A stretch of 64,000 nucleotides of DNA from Rhizobium sp. C1 (GCF_021026335.1 NZ_JAJNCY010000012.1:51696-115695); one strand, 5' to 3'. Shown: positions 54,468 through 63,115, counted from the first letter of the stretch. Translations and numbers: made by a program. Notes: generated from the letters alone by a model not told the origin.

Positions 54468-54776
54468 GTGATCCGACACGTCGTGTTCTTTACCGTTTCG
54501 GAAGCGCATCTTGAACAGGCGCGCGCGGGTCTTCAGCGTCTCGGTGAAATTCCGCATGCGAAACTGTTTGAGGTTGGCGTCAACCTCAAGCGCGATCTCT
54601 ATGCCAATGAGGTCGATCTTGTCGTTTATGCCGAGTTCGACACGCTGGCCGATTTTGATGCATACAAGGCGCACCCGCTTTACAGTCAAATCACGGCCTC
54701 CGTCCGCCCGCTGCGCGAGACGCGTATTGCCGCAGACTTTGAGAGCGCCGCTGCGGTTTTTGCGCAGAGCCAATAG
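54468..54776 (+). CDS. Dabb-family stress-response A/B-barrel protein
   Basis: 102 residues from a GTG at 54468. The Dabb fold is recognisable as IRHVVFFTVSEAHLEQARAG, then LFEVGVNLKRDLYANEVDLVVYAEFDT and the terminal HPLYSQITASVRPL in turn. Members are small dimeric ferredoxin-like proteins; some are enzymes of aromatic chemistry, others unknown. An upstream frame starting at 54270 has no support. Divergent from the ligase gene. Confidence 0.82.
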   Translation: MIRHVVFFTVSEAHLEQARAGLQRLGEIPHAKLFEVGVNLKRDLYANEVDLVVYAEFDTLADFDAYKAHPLYSQITASVRPLRETRIAADFESAAAVFAQSQ

Positions 54777-54854
54777 ATTTTACGCAAGCGTCCACGCCTG
54801 AAACGGTTACGCCGCGTCCGCGAGGCAGCTTTGGTCCACGGAGGTCATATCGTC

Positions 54855-55124
54855 ATGAAGAAGCCGCTTCTGAACATCGAGCCGGAACATCCGATCTACC
54901 GTCCGCTGTGGGTGCGGCTGCTGATCGTCGGCATTCTGGCTGTGTGGTCGGTGCTGGAGCTGACAAGGGGCTCGCCCTTCTGGGGCACGATTGCAGGCGG
55001 GGTTGGGCTTTTTGCCGCCTGGGAGCTGATCTGGCGCTACCCGGAGCATCGGGCCAATGCCGATGCCAAGGCGGCCGCGAAGGCAGAGGCTGAGGCGGCA
55101 CGCGCGGCCGAGCGCGACGCGTAA
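54855..55124 (+). CDS. small two-helix membrane protein
   Basis: 89 residues from the ATG at 54855 (GGAGG ten bases upstream). Two hydrophobic segments, WVRLLIVGILAVWSVLELT and FWGTIAGGVGLFAAWELIW, followed by an Ala/Glu/Arg-rich tail (ADAKAAAKAEAEAARAAERD). Function unknown. Confidence 0.7.
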   Translation: MKKPLLNIEPEHPIYRPLWVRLLIVGILAVWSVLELTRGSPFWGTIAGGVGLFAAWELIWRYPEHRANADAKAAAKAEAEAARAAERDA

Positions 55125-55128
55125 GTCC

Positions 55129-55608
55129 TCAGCGCCCTGACGTCGGCAGGCGCTTCAGCGCTTCATCAATCAGCAGATTGGCGATCTTCATGCGGAGCGT
55201 CGCCTGTTCGCGCCATTGCTCGCCGACCATGTCTGGGTGGTTCTGGCGGGCGAAGGCGCGGCGCAGGCTGTGCAGCGCTTCGGCGGAGCGTGCTTCTGAA
55301 AGCTTGAGGTCTTCGGCGACATCCTGCGGGGTGAGGCGCGAAAAGGTGCGGGCCTCAAGTCGCTCGAAAGGCGGGTCGGAAACCGGCTCCGGCATGACCG
55401 AAGGCCTGTCCTCGAAGTCGAAATAGGCGTCATGCAGGCGGCTCTCTCCTCCGGGCAGTGGAATGCCGACGGAGGCGCTGACAAAGCCGGCATTGAGGCC
55501 GCGTATGCCGAGGCTGGGGGAGGCGGCTTCCTGCTCTGTTGCTTCGTCGTCCCGCTCTTCGGCGAGGCGGTCGAGCACGGCGTCGAAAAGGCTTTGTCCC
55601 AAGATCAT
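55129..55608 (-). CDS. J-domain-like protein
   Basis: 159 residues. The C-terminal 60 residues look like a DnaJ J-domain: LKLSEARSAEALHSLRRAFA then QNHPDMVGEQWREQATLRMK, with the HPD tripeptide at 124-126. The N-terminal 100 residues are acidic and unrecognised. A J-domain at the C-terminus suggests an Hsp70 co-chaperone of special purpose. The stop is five bases from the convergent neighbour. Confidence 0.7.
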   Translation of the reverse strand: MILGQSLFDAVLDRLAEERDDEATEQEAASPSLGIRGLNAGFVSASVGIPLPGGESRLHDAYFDFEDRPSVMPEPVSDPPFERLEARTFSRLTPQDVAEDLKLSEARSAEALHSLRRAFARQNHPDMVGEQWREQATLRMKIANLLIDEALKRLPTSGR

Positions 55609-55797
55609 GGCGTCCTGCTCAGGGTTGTCTCAAGCCGGGCTTGAATGCGAAGCATCTGTTCAGCGGCGGATATCTTGAAGATCCAACCCTGTCCGAGCCT
55701 TTTTGCGGCAAACGGGACGCGGGCCCCCTCTCTCGCCCTTGCCGATCTTCAGTGGCTTGTGGTGGATCGGCCCTGGCGAAATGGAGCGCGGTGCGGC

Positions 55798-55860
55798 TGA
55801 CGCTATCTCTTTGTTTTACGTAATTTCAGACGCGAAACCGTTGCGCCCGGATTTGCTTTG
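55798..55860 (-). repeat. rhizobial palindromic intergenic repeat, copy 4 (partial, inverted)
   Basis: Minus strand shows GCGCAACGGTTTCGCGTCTG, AAATTACGTAAAACAAAGAG and ATAGCG, a diverged copy of the element at 42614. It abuts the pentapeptide-repeat gene stop. Confidence 0.65.
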
Positions 55861-55861
55861 A

Positions 55862-56587
55862 TCAGCCCGCCGTCAGAAGACCGAATGACGTGACGATCGC
55901 CTCGTGCTGATCGCGCGTGACGGTGAGCGCGCGGAACGAGGCCATGGACTGGAAGTCCAGCTCGTCGAAGCTTGCATGCGAGAGATTGGCATGATCGAGC
56001 ACAGCGCCCGCAAAGTCGATGTTGGAGAGGCTTGAGCCGCGAAAGCTGGCGCCATTCAGCTTCGCGCCGGCGAAGGAGGCGTCCCGCAGGTCGCAGCTTT
56101 GGAAAATGCTGTCCTTAAGATCGCCGGGGGCGAATTCGGCATATTGCAGCTTGCAACGGATAAAGCGCAGGCCGCCGGGGATCACCTGGCTGCGGACCTT
56201 CCTTTGTGCCTCGATATCCGCCTTGAGCCCCGGTGCCGCACAATCGGTGAAGGAGAGCATGTAGCCCTGGCAGCCGACGAACTTGTTCAGCGAAAGGCTG
56301 GACTTTTCGAACTCGGCCTTGGAGAGGTCGCAGTAGCGCCAGTCACTGCCCGTCTCGCCCTCAGCGAAGACGCAATCCTTGAACGTGGCTTCCTTGAAGG
56401 TGCAGTGATCGAAGCTGCATTGGAGGAACTTGGCGGCGCGGACGCTTGCATAGTCGAAATTGCAGTTGACGAAGCGGCAGGTGCGGAACTCCACCTCGCT
56501 GATGTGGAATTCCTGAAGGTCGCTTCCATCGAAGCGCTCACCCCTTACAGGTGCTGCCGCATTGATGGCCTGTTCCAACGTCCGCAT
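55862..56587 (-). CDS. pentapeptide-repeat protein
   Basis: 241 residues from the ATG at 56587 (GGGAGG seven bases upstream). From about residue 18 on, a five-residue pattern A(D/N/S)(L/F)xx is repeated: FVNCNFDYASVRAAKFLQCS, FDHCTFKEATFKDCVFAEGE, CDLRDASFAGAKLNGASFRG, SSLSNIDFAGAVLDHANLSH. This gives a right-handed square helix, as in Qnr and MfpA, which mimic DNA. The charge pattern and central interruption are compatible with a Qnr-like role, but no gyrase link is shown. Confidence 0.85.
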   Translation of the reverse strand: MRTLEQAINAAAPVRGERFDGSDLQEFHISEVEFRTCRFVNCNFDYASVRAAKFLQCSFDHCTFKEATFKDCVFAEGETGSDWRYCDLSKAEFEKSSLSLNKFVGCQGYMLSFTDCAAPGLKADIEAQRKVRSQVIPGGLRFIRCKLQYAEFAPGDLKDSIFQSCDLRDASFAGAKLNGASFRGSSLSNIDFAGAVLDHANLSHASFDELDFQSMASFRALTVTRDQHEAIVTSFGLLTAG

Positions 56588-56730
56588 CCCGAAGCCTCCC
56601 GGTTCCGGAAGACCATACCGGCAGGGACCAAGTGTAGTCCATGTCATATTGCCGTCAAATACCTGCGGTAGAAAAGCCTTGTCAGCGAGAGGCGAGCCAC
56701 GGATGAACTGGTGCCGCGTAGACAATGAGG

Positions 56731-56757
56731 AAGGTCAAGCATAGCTTGGCCTTTTTT
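56731..56757 (+). terminator. plus-strand terminator between two minus-strand genes
   Basis: AAGGTCAAGC and GCTTGGCCTT form a ten-base stem with an ATA loop, followed by six T on the plus strand. Both neighbours are on the minus strand, so no known gene uses it. Confidence 0.75.
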
Positions 56758-56780
56758 CGTTTTCAGTTGCGGCTAAACCT

Positions 56781-57605
56781 TCAGCTCTGGCTCTGACTTT
56801 GCGACTGGCTCGGGCCTTCGACCATGACCGCGACCTTCATCGTTTCTGCCGAGACTCCATGGATCATGCCGGAGATGGGGCAGGCGTCCTTGTAGTCGAG
56901 GCCGCAGGCGATGCGGACATAATCCTCGTTGGGGCAGATGTCGTTGGCGGCGTCGAAGCCGACCCAGCCGAGACCGTCAACATGGGCTTCAGCCCAGGCA
57001 TGGCTCGCCGTCTGCGCCGGGTTGCCGGGCATGTGCAGGTAACCGGAGACGTAGCGGGCGGGAAAACCCATCTGGCGCGCGGCAGCGATGAACACATGGG
57101 CGTGGTCCTGGCATACGCCGGTCTTCAGCTCCATGGCCTGTTCGGCAGTCGTTGCCGCATCCGTCGTGCCGGCTGTATAGACGATGCGCGCCCTGATGCG
57201 GCTCATCAGCTGGTGCAGCTTCGGCAAGTCTTCGGCCGCATCGAGCGACTTGACCAGTTCGCGGATGAGTTTGCCAGGCTTGGTCAGCGGCGTGTCGCGG
57301 CGATAGAGCCAGAGCGGCGTATAGGCCGTGTGGGGGCCCAGAACGCCGGCCTTGTCGATGGTCTCGACCTCGCCTTCGGCGACGATGCGGATGGAATGCT
57401 GCTCGCCGTTCAGAGAGACCAGTTCGGTATAGTTCTGGTACTGGTCGTCATAGCCGACCTCGAGCTTGGCGCCTTCCACGGAGGTCTTCCAGGAAAGCAC
57501 CTTCTGCGTCGGGCCGGATTTGGGCGTCAGGCGAAGGCGCTGCAGCGAATACTGCACTGGGTCGTCATAGGTGTATTCGGTCGTGTGGCTGATCTTCAGT
57601 CGCAT
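56781..57605 (-). CDS. transglutaminase-like cysteine protease-fold protein
   Basis: 274 residues. An N-terminal beta-domain (MRLKISHTTEYTYDDPVQYS) precedes the transglutaminase-like core with catalytic triad C165 (KTGVCQDHAH), H202 (ASHAWAE) and D218 (WVGFDAAND). The protein ends in a striking SQSQSQSQS tail. Third gene of an operon with an alpha-E protein and a circularly permuted ATP-grasp protein; together they are predicted in the literature (Iyer, Aravind and colleagues) to make or cleave peptide-like products. Confidence 0.9.
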   Translation of the reverse strand: MRLKISHTTEYTYDDPVQYSLQRLRLTPKSGPTQKVLSWKTSVEGAKLEVGYDDQYQNYTELVSLNGEQHSIRIVAEGEVETIDKAGVLGPHTAYTPLWLYRRDTPLTKPGKLIRELVKSLDAAEDLPKLHQLMSRIRARIVYTAGTTDAATTAEQAMELKTGVCQDHAHVFIAAARQMGFPARYVSGYLHMPGNPAQTASHAWAEAHVDGLGWVGFDAANDICPNEDYVRIACGLDYKDACPISGMIHGVSAETMKVAVMVEGPSQSQSQSQS

Positions 57606-57623
57606 GTCGCGGTCCGCTCAGGC

Positions 57624-58562
57624 TCAATAAAAACGGTAACCCTCGGAAATCTGCATTCCGAGACGGTTGTTGTGGCCGATGAAATCCTCGAGGAATTCGT
57701 GCAGGCCCTGGTCCATCACATCCTTGATCGAGCCCTTTTCGAGCAGCCGCAGCGTCGCGTCCGCGGTGTCGTGGGCGTCGAGGCGCTGCTTGTACTCGCG
57801 TTCCAGATAGGACAGGTTGGCGACGATCTTCTCGTAGCAATAGTGCAGCGATCGCGGCATCTGTCCGTTGAGGATCAGGAAGTCGGCAATATTGGCGGGA
57901 TTGTAGACTGCGTCATAGACCCAGCCATAGGCGCGATGCGCCGAGACCGAGCGCAGGATCGATTCCCACTGGATATTGTCGAGCGAGGAGCCGACATGGG
58001 AAACCGAGGGCAAGAGCACGTAATACTTCACATCGAGGATACGGGCCGTGTTGTCGGCGCGCTCGATGAAGGTGCCGATCCGCGAGAAATTGTAGATCTC
58101 GTTTCTGAGCATCGTACCGTGGAAGGCCCCGCGTACGAGACCGGCGCGACGCTTGATCGTCTCGATGACGCTCGGCAGGTCCTGCGGCCGCACCTTGCGG
58201 GCGAGCAGCTGCTTCAGGTCGATCCAGAACTCGTTCGTCGCTTCCCAGGTCTCGCGGGTCAGTGCCGTGCGCACCATGCGCGCGTTGCTGCGCGCGGCCT
58301 CGATGCAGGACATGACGCTCGAGGGGTTGTTGCGGCTTCTGAGCATGAAGTCGATGGCGTCGCTATCCGTGACGGCCTCGTATTCCTCCAGGAATGCCTG
58401 CTGCATTCCCGCGCTTTGCAGCACGCCGTCCCAGTCGCCGTCGGTGGCGCCGGAGCGGGTAAGGGCCATGCGAAGCCCGGCGTCGATGAGGCGCGCGATG
58501 TTTTCGGCGCGCTCGATGTAACGGAACATCCAGTAGAGTCCGTTTGCAGTCCGTCCGAGCAT
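57624..58562 (-). CDS. alpha-E domain protein
   Basis: 312 residues, almost entirely alpha-helical, matching the alpha-E (DUF403) family: MLGRTANGLYWMFRYIERAE at the start, the RSRNNPSSVMSCIEAARSNA motif near residue 75, and LYxR/E-type IERADNTARILDVKYYVLLP. No catalytic function is known; members are always linked to ATP-grasp and transglutaminase-like genes. Five bases separate it from the ATP-grasp stop and 18 from the transglutaminase start. Confidence 0.88.
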   Translation of the reverse strand: MLGRTANGLYWMFRYIERAENIARLIDAGLRMALTRSGATDGDWDGVLQSAGMQQAFLEEYEAVTDSDAIDFMLRSRNNPSSVMSCIEAARSNARMVRTALTRETWEATNEFWIDLKQLLARKVRPQDLPSVIETIKRRAGLVRGAFHGTMLRNEIYNFSRIGTFIERADNTARILDVKYYVLLPSVSHVGSSLDNIQWESILRSVSAHRAYGWVYDAVYNPANIADFLILNGQMPRSLHYCYEKIVANLSYLEREYKQRLDAHDTADATLRLLEKGSIKDVMDQGLHEFLEDFIGHNNRLGMQISEGYRFY

Positions 58563-58566
58563 TCTC

Positions 58567-60003
58567 TCAGTCCTCCAGAACCCAGGTGTCCTTGGTGCCG
58601 CCGCCCTGGCTGGAATTGACGACCAGCGAGCCTTCCTTCAGCGCCACGCGGGTGAGGCCTCCGGGGATAATCTTCACGGTCTTCGAAACAAGGACATAGG
58701 GGCGAAGATCGACGTGGCGGGGGGCCACGCCATTCTTCACGAGGATCGGCACTGTCGAAAGCGACAGGGTGGGTTGTGCGATGTAATTGGCGGGCTTGGC
58801 CTTCAGCTTTTCGGCAAAGTCCAGACGTTCCTTCTTGGTGGCGGTCGGACCAACGAGCATGCCGTAGCCGCCCGAGCCGTGAACTTCCTTCACCACCAGT
58901 TCGTCGATATGCTCGAGCACGTATTTCAGACTGTCCTCTTCCGAACAGCGCCATGTCGGCACGTTTTCGAGTATGGCCTTGCGACCGGTGTAGAACTCGA
59001 CGATTTCCGGCATGTAGGAATAGATCGCCTTGTCGTCACAAATCCCGGTTCCCGGCGCATTGGCAATTGTGATGTTGCCGGCGCGGTAGACATCCATGAT
59101 GCCGGGAATGCCGAGCGCGCTGTCCGGACGGAAGGTCAGCGGGTCGAGGAAGTCGTCATCGACGCGGCGGTACAGCACGTCGATCGCCTGATAGCCGAGC
59201 GTCGTGCGCATGCAGACCTTACCGTCGATAACGCGAAGGTCCGAGCCTTCGACGAGTTCCACGCCCATCTGGTCGGCGAGGAAGGAGTGTTCATAATAGG
59301 CGGAATTGTAGATGCCAGGCGTCAGCACCGCGACGCGAGGTTTTCCCTTGCAGCCGGGAGGTGCAAGCTCTTCAAGGCTCTGGCGCAACTGGTAGGGATA
59401 ATCCTCGACCGGACGCACCTTGTTGGCGAAGAAGAGTTCCGGGAACATCTGCATCATCGTTTCCCGGTTCTCCAGCATGTAGGAGACGCCGGAGGGCGTG
59501 CGGGCATTGTCTTCCAGAACGTAGAACTGGTCCTCGCCGGTGCGCACGATGTCGGTGCCAACGATGTGAGTATAGACGCCGCCCGGCGGGCGCATGCCGA
59601 TCATCTCGGGCAGGAAGGTGGGGTTCTTTTCGATCAGCGCGCGGGGGACGCGGCCGGCCTTGACGATCTCCTGCTTGTGGTAGATGTCGTCGAGAAAGGC
59701 GTTGAGCGCAATGACGCGCTGTTCGATGCCTTGGGCCAGCTTGCGCCATTCACGGGCGGAAATGATGCGGGGAATGATGTCGAAGGGGATGAGTTTTTCC
59801 GACTGGTCCTCATGACCATAGACATTGAAGGTGATGCCCGTCTTTCGGAAGATGTTTTCTGCGTCGCGCGATTTTGCAATCAGGTTTGCCGGATCCTGCG
59901 CCGCATACCATTCATGATAGGAGCGGTATGGCGGTCTTGGATCTGCGCCTGCATTCAACATTTCATCAAATGCCAATGCCGTGTTCCCCCGTTTTTTGTT
60001 CAT
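58567..60003 (-). CDS. circularly permuted type 2 ATP-grasp protein
   Basis: 478 residues from an ATG at 60003; a TTG at 59976 with GGGGGA eight bases upstream is an alternative giving 469. The circularly permuted ATP-grasp 2 domain is recognised by FRKTGITFNVYGHEDQSEKL, RPPGGVYTHIVGTDIVRTGE, FYVLEDNARTPSGVSYMLEN, ANAPGTGICDDKAIYSYMPE and VVKEVHGSGGYGMLVGP. These enzymes are predicted to ligate carboxylates to amines, for example to build short peptides. First gene of the operon with alpha-E and transglutaminase-like partners. Confidence 0.88.
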   Translation of the reverse strand: MNKKRGNTALAFDEMLNAGADPRPPYRSYHEWYAAQDPANLIAKSRDAENIFRKTGITFNVYGHEDQSEKLIPFDIIPRIISAREWRKLAQGIEQRVIALNAFLDDIYHKQEIVKAGRVPRALIEKNPTFLPEMIGMRPPGGVYTHIVGTDIVRTGEDQFYVLEDNARTPSGVSYMLENRETMMQMFPELFFANKVRPVEDYPYQLRQSLEELAPPGCKGKPRVAVLTPGIYNSAYYEHSFLADQMGVELVEGSDLRVIDGKVCMRTTLGYQAIDVLYRRVDDDFLDPLTFRPDSALGIPGIMDVYRAGNITIANAPGTGICDDKAIYSYMPEIVEFYTGRKAILENVPTWRCSEEDSLKYVLEHIDELVVKEVHGSGGYGMLVGPTATKKERLDFAEKLKAKPANYIAQPTLSLSTVPILVKNGVAPRHVDLRPYVLVSKTVKIIPGGLTRVALKEGSLVVNSSQGGGTKDTWVLED

Positions 60004-60290
60004 ATGAATACAACAATACCGATAATGCAAGAACCATGCACAGTTCCAAGCGAATAATATCGATTTCGTATAAATGACTGATTTCTAAGAAAGTTCCATG
60101 ACCGTTGCTTGCACGGCATCCGGGTTTCCGCTTAAAAAATGGGCGGGTCTGGCCGCGCCTTCGGAAAAGGCATGTGTGCGCTGTCTAAAATTTGAGCAGT
60201 CGAGAAATGTGCGGGCTGGACCCCCGGGAACAATGGGCCTATGAAGCGTTAATCCGGCCGCGCTGGCCCACCCCCAAATCGCGTCTTGTC

Positions 60291-61157
60291 ATGATCGAGC
60301 GTCTCATCCCTGCCGTCTTTGTGCTGCTCTGGTCGACAGGCTGGATCGTGGCCAAGTTCGGTGCATTTCATGCAAGCCCGCTTCTGTTTCTCGTTATCCG
60401 GTTCGGCCTGGCGATCGTGCTCTTTGCCGGCATCTGTCTGATCAGCGGGGCGCGGTGGCTGGAAGGCCGCAGCGCCAGCCTGCATGCCGCCATCAGCGGT
60501 GTGTTTCTGCATGGGATCTATCTGACAGGCGTCTGGTGGAGCATTGCCCACGGTGTCCCCGCGGGGATTTCCGGGCTCATTTCGGCGCTCCAGCCGTTGA
60601 TGACAGCGGTGGCTGCGCCCTTTCTGGTCGGCGAGCGGCTGTCGCGCCGGCAGAAGCTCGGGCTGGCGCTGGGCTTTGTCGGTATCATCATCGCGATTGC
60701 GCCGAAGCTCATGGCAACCGATGCGAACGCCGTGCCGCTGATCCCGGTGCTCGTCAACGTCGCCGGCATGGCGGCGGTGACCTATGGCTCGATCTATCAG
60801 AAACAGCATCTGCATAGCGGCGATCTGAGGACGATCGCGCTGCTGCAATATGTCGGCGCTTTCGTCTTCCTCGCGCCGCTCGCCTTCCTGCTCGAAACCC
60901 CGCATTTCGATAATTCGTTCGCCGTCTGGGCGACGATGGCGTGGTCGGTGCTGGGCCTGTCGGCCGGCGCCATCGCCCTGCTGCTCTATCTGCTGCGCAA
61001 GGGGCAGGTCTCGCAGGCGGCCTCGCTGAACTATCTGGTGCCGGCGGCGGTGGCGCTGCAGGCTTGGGTGCTGTTCGGCGAAATTCTGACCCTGCCGATG
61101 GTCATTGGCGCTGCTGTGGCGGCTGTGGGCGTCTATCTGACGACGCGCCGGGCGTAG
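60291..61157 (+). CDS. EamA/DMT-superfamily transporter
   Basis: 288 residues from the ATG at 60291; the open frame extends to 60192 without membrane character. About ten helices in two EamA halves: IPAVFVLLWSTGWIVAKFGA, GVWWSIAHGVPAGISGLISALQP in parts, MAAVTYGSIYQKQHLHSGDL and SLNYLVPAAVALQAWVLFGE. Substrate unknown. A second member of the superfamily besides the one at 28387. Confidence 0.88.
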   Translation: MIERLIPAVFVLLWSTGWIVAKFGAFHASPLLFLVIRFGLAIVLFAGICLISGARWLEGRSASLHAAISGVFLHGIYLTGVWWSIAHGVPAGISGLISALQPLMTAVAAPFLVGERLSRRQKLGLALGFVGIIIAIAPKLMATDANAVPLIPVLVNVAGMAAVTYGSIYQKQHLHSGDLRTIALLQYVGAFVFLAPLAFLLETPHFDNSFAVWATMAWSVLGLSAGAIALLLYLLRKGQVSQAASLNYLVPAAVALQAWVLFGEILTLPMVIGAAVAAVGVYLTTRRA

Positions 61158-61218
61158 CTGCTCCTGAACTCAAGCCCGAAGGCAAGCCGCCTGGCGCCGG
61201 CCTTGGAATGCCTCATTG

Positions 61219-61234
61219 TTAACCATCTGTTAAC
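61219..61234 (+). promoter_or_regulatory. perfect CtrA box upstream of the D,D-carboxypeptidase
   Basis: TTAA-CCATCTG-TTAAC matches the CtrA consensus TTAA-N7-TTAAC at every specified position, 193 bases before the start codon. Confidence 0.75.
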
Positions 61235-61248
61235 GATGACTTCAGATC

Positions 61249-61262
61249 GTTAAAATTTTAAC
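61249..61262. repeat. 14-base perfect palindrome beside the CtrA box
   Basis: GTTAAAATTTTAAC is fully self-complementary and lies 14 bases after the CtrA box. It contains two further TTAA half-sites. Confidence 0.6.
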
Positions 61263-61426
61263 TTCTCTGTTGCCATGCAACACCATTAGAATCAGGCGGA
61301 TCAACACTTGGGCATCGGTGCGAAATTCGCATCTGTTCGCGCAAGAAAGAGACATGGATTCAATAGTGTAGAGCGTTCTTTGCGCGTCCGGAGGGAGGCG
61401 CGGCGTTCTTGTGCAGGAGACCTTGC

Positions 61427-62764
61427 ATGCGCCGTCTGACTGCATTGCGACTGGCTGTTTTGGGGACGTTGATGCTGGCGTCGGCGCTGTTTGCAGCCGA
61501 GCCGGCTGAAGCCGGTTATGCGCATTTCGTGCTCGACGCCAATACGGGCAAGGTGCTGGCCTCCGAGAATGCCGATACGCTGAACCATCCCGCGTCGCTC
61601 ACGAAGATGATGACGCTTTACATGACCTTCGAGGCGCTTCGTGCAGGGCGCATTGGCTGGGACACGCGCATTCCGATGACCCGGCGCGCCGCCCATGTGA
61701 TCCCGCTGAAGCTGGGCGTCAGGGCAGGGCAGTCGCTGACGGTGCGTGAGGCGGTTCTCGGCATGATCGTACTGTCGGCCAACGATGCAGCCGAGACGAT
61801 GTGCGACTATCTCGCGCGCGGCGGCGATTGCGGCTCCATGCTGACGCGCAAGGCGCGCCAGCTCGGCATGACGCGGACGACTTTCCGCAACGGCTCCGGC
61901 CTTCCTGACTCCCGGCAGGTGACGACCGCGCGCGACATGGCGCGGCTGGGCGTCTCCCTGATCCGTGACTATCCAAGCGAATATCGCCTGTTTTCGACCC
62001 GTGCGTTTGCCTTCCGTGGTCGCACCATCCATGGGCATAACCGCCTCATGTACCGCTATCGCGGCATGGACGGCATCAAGACCGGGTATACCAACGCCTC
62101 GGGTTTCAACATCGTGACGGCGGTCAACGAGGATGGCCGGCGCGTCATCGGCGTCGTCATGGGCGGCCGCTCGGCCGGCGCGCGTGATGCCAAGATGGCG
62201 GCGCTTCTCAATGCCACCGTCCCGACGGCCATGGCCCGCCGCGATGCCGCGCCCAAGGCTGCCCCGCCCGTTGCCGTTGCCGGCGCGCCGGAGCCTGCGC
62301 GCGAGCCGCAGCGGGAGCGCGAGGAGCCGGTTGTTGCATCGCTCGATTCCGTGCCGCTGCCGGCGGCGCGCTACAACCCTGTCGGCAAGCCGGCCAAGGT
62401 TGCGAAGGCATCGCTGGAGAAGGCCTCCGATGATGGTGACGATGAGGATGTGGCCGAGGCCACTCAGGCGGCGCTCGCCAGTGAAGAGCCGAACCCTGAC
62501 AATATGTCCAGCGATCCCGATACATTGTGGCAGGTTCAGATCGCCACCTCCAAGAGCGAGGACGATGCGCGCGGACTTCTCGAGAAAGCGCGCGGCAAGG
62601 CGGGCGCGAGCCTTAACGGCGTGATGAATTTCGCCCAGGCTGCCGGCGGCGGCGTCTATCGCGCGCGTTTCATCGGCTTCAACAGCCGTGAAACGGCCGA
62701 AGGCGCCTGCCGGGTGCTCAAGGCAAAGTCCTTCTCCTGCCAGGTCATCTCCGGGAACGGCTGA
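61427..62764 (+). CDS. D-alanyl-D-alanine carboxypeptidase with SPOR domain
   Basis: 445 residues from the ATG at 61427 (CAGGAGA upstream). A signal peptide covers about 1-29 (LAVLGTLMLASALFAAEPAEA). The peptidase S11 domain has all three motifs: S57-L-T-K60, S117-A-N119 and K218-T-G220, and trims the terminal D-Ala of peptidoglycan stem peptides. After a Pro/Glu/Lys-rich linker, the final 80 residues form a SPOR domain (WQVQIATSKSEDDARGLLEK, FIGFNSRETAEGACRVLKAK), which directs proteins to division-site peptidoglycan. The perfect CtrA box upstream fits cell-cycle control. Confidence 0.92.
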   Translation: MRRLTALRLAVLGTLMLASALFAAEPAEAGYAHFVLDANTGKVLASENADTLNHPASLTKMMTLYMTFEALRAGRIGWDTRIPMTRRAAHVIPLKLGVRAGQSLTVREAVLGMIVLSANDAAETMCDYLARGGDCGSMLTRKARQLGMTRTTFRNGSGLPDSRQVTTARDMARLGVSLIRDYPSEYRLFSTRAFAFRGRTIHGHNRLMYRYRGMDGIKTGYTNASGFNIVTAVNEDGRRVIGVVMGGRSAGARDAKMAALLNATVPTAMARRDAAPKAAPPVAVAGAPEPAREPQREREEPVVASLDSVPLPAARYNPVGKPAKVAKASLEKASDDGDDEDVAEATQAALASEEPNPDNMSSDPDTLWQVQIATSKSEDDARGLLEKARGKAGASLNGVMNFAQAAGGGVYRARFIGFNSRETAEGACRVLKAKSFSCQVISGNG

Positions 62765-62840
62765 ACGCCGGGTGTCACGCTTCACAGAGAAAGCCAGCTC
62801 GGCGGGCCATTTCTCTGTTGTCCAAGACAGAAAATCCACG

Positions 62841-62865
62841 AAACCCCGCGCGCGGGGTTTTCTTT
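62841..62865 (+). terminator. terminator after the D,D-carboxypeptidase
   Basis: AAACCCCGCG and CGCGGGGTTT form a perfect palindrome followed by TTCTTTAT, about 75 bases after the stop. Confidence 0.8.
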
Positions 62866-63115
62866 ATACGTGAACAGTTTAGCCCCTGCGTATGCCTTTG
62901 TATTATATATATCTGAAATAAATTAGAAAAATTGACAAATATTATTTGCCTTGCATTAACCTTTGATTTGTCTTCAGCGTTTATTTCTTATCTGTCAAGC
63001 CATGCTGGCTTTGCGCTCCGCCTGAATGAATCAGGATTAGACAAGCCATGTTTCCGAAAAACCTCCGTTCAACGACCCGCTCGCGGGGACGGCGGAGCTA
63101 TGCCAAGAGGGCAAT
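62866..63115 (+). other. AT-rich upstream region of the chemotaxis receptor gene
   Basis: 250 bases, markedly AT-rich around 62900-62990. A TTGACA at 62932 is followed 17 bases later by ATTAAC (62955), a fair promoter. A small inverted repeat CCTGA-N5-TCAGG lies at 63023. No gene. Confidence 0.45.

Noticed and set aside
61301..62839. 512-codon minus-strand open frame opposite the D,D-carboxypeptidase
   Set aside because: Shadow of a GC-rich gene with intact SLTK, SAN and KTG motifs.
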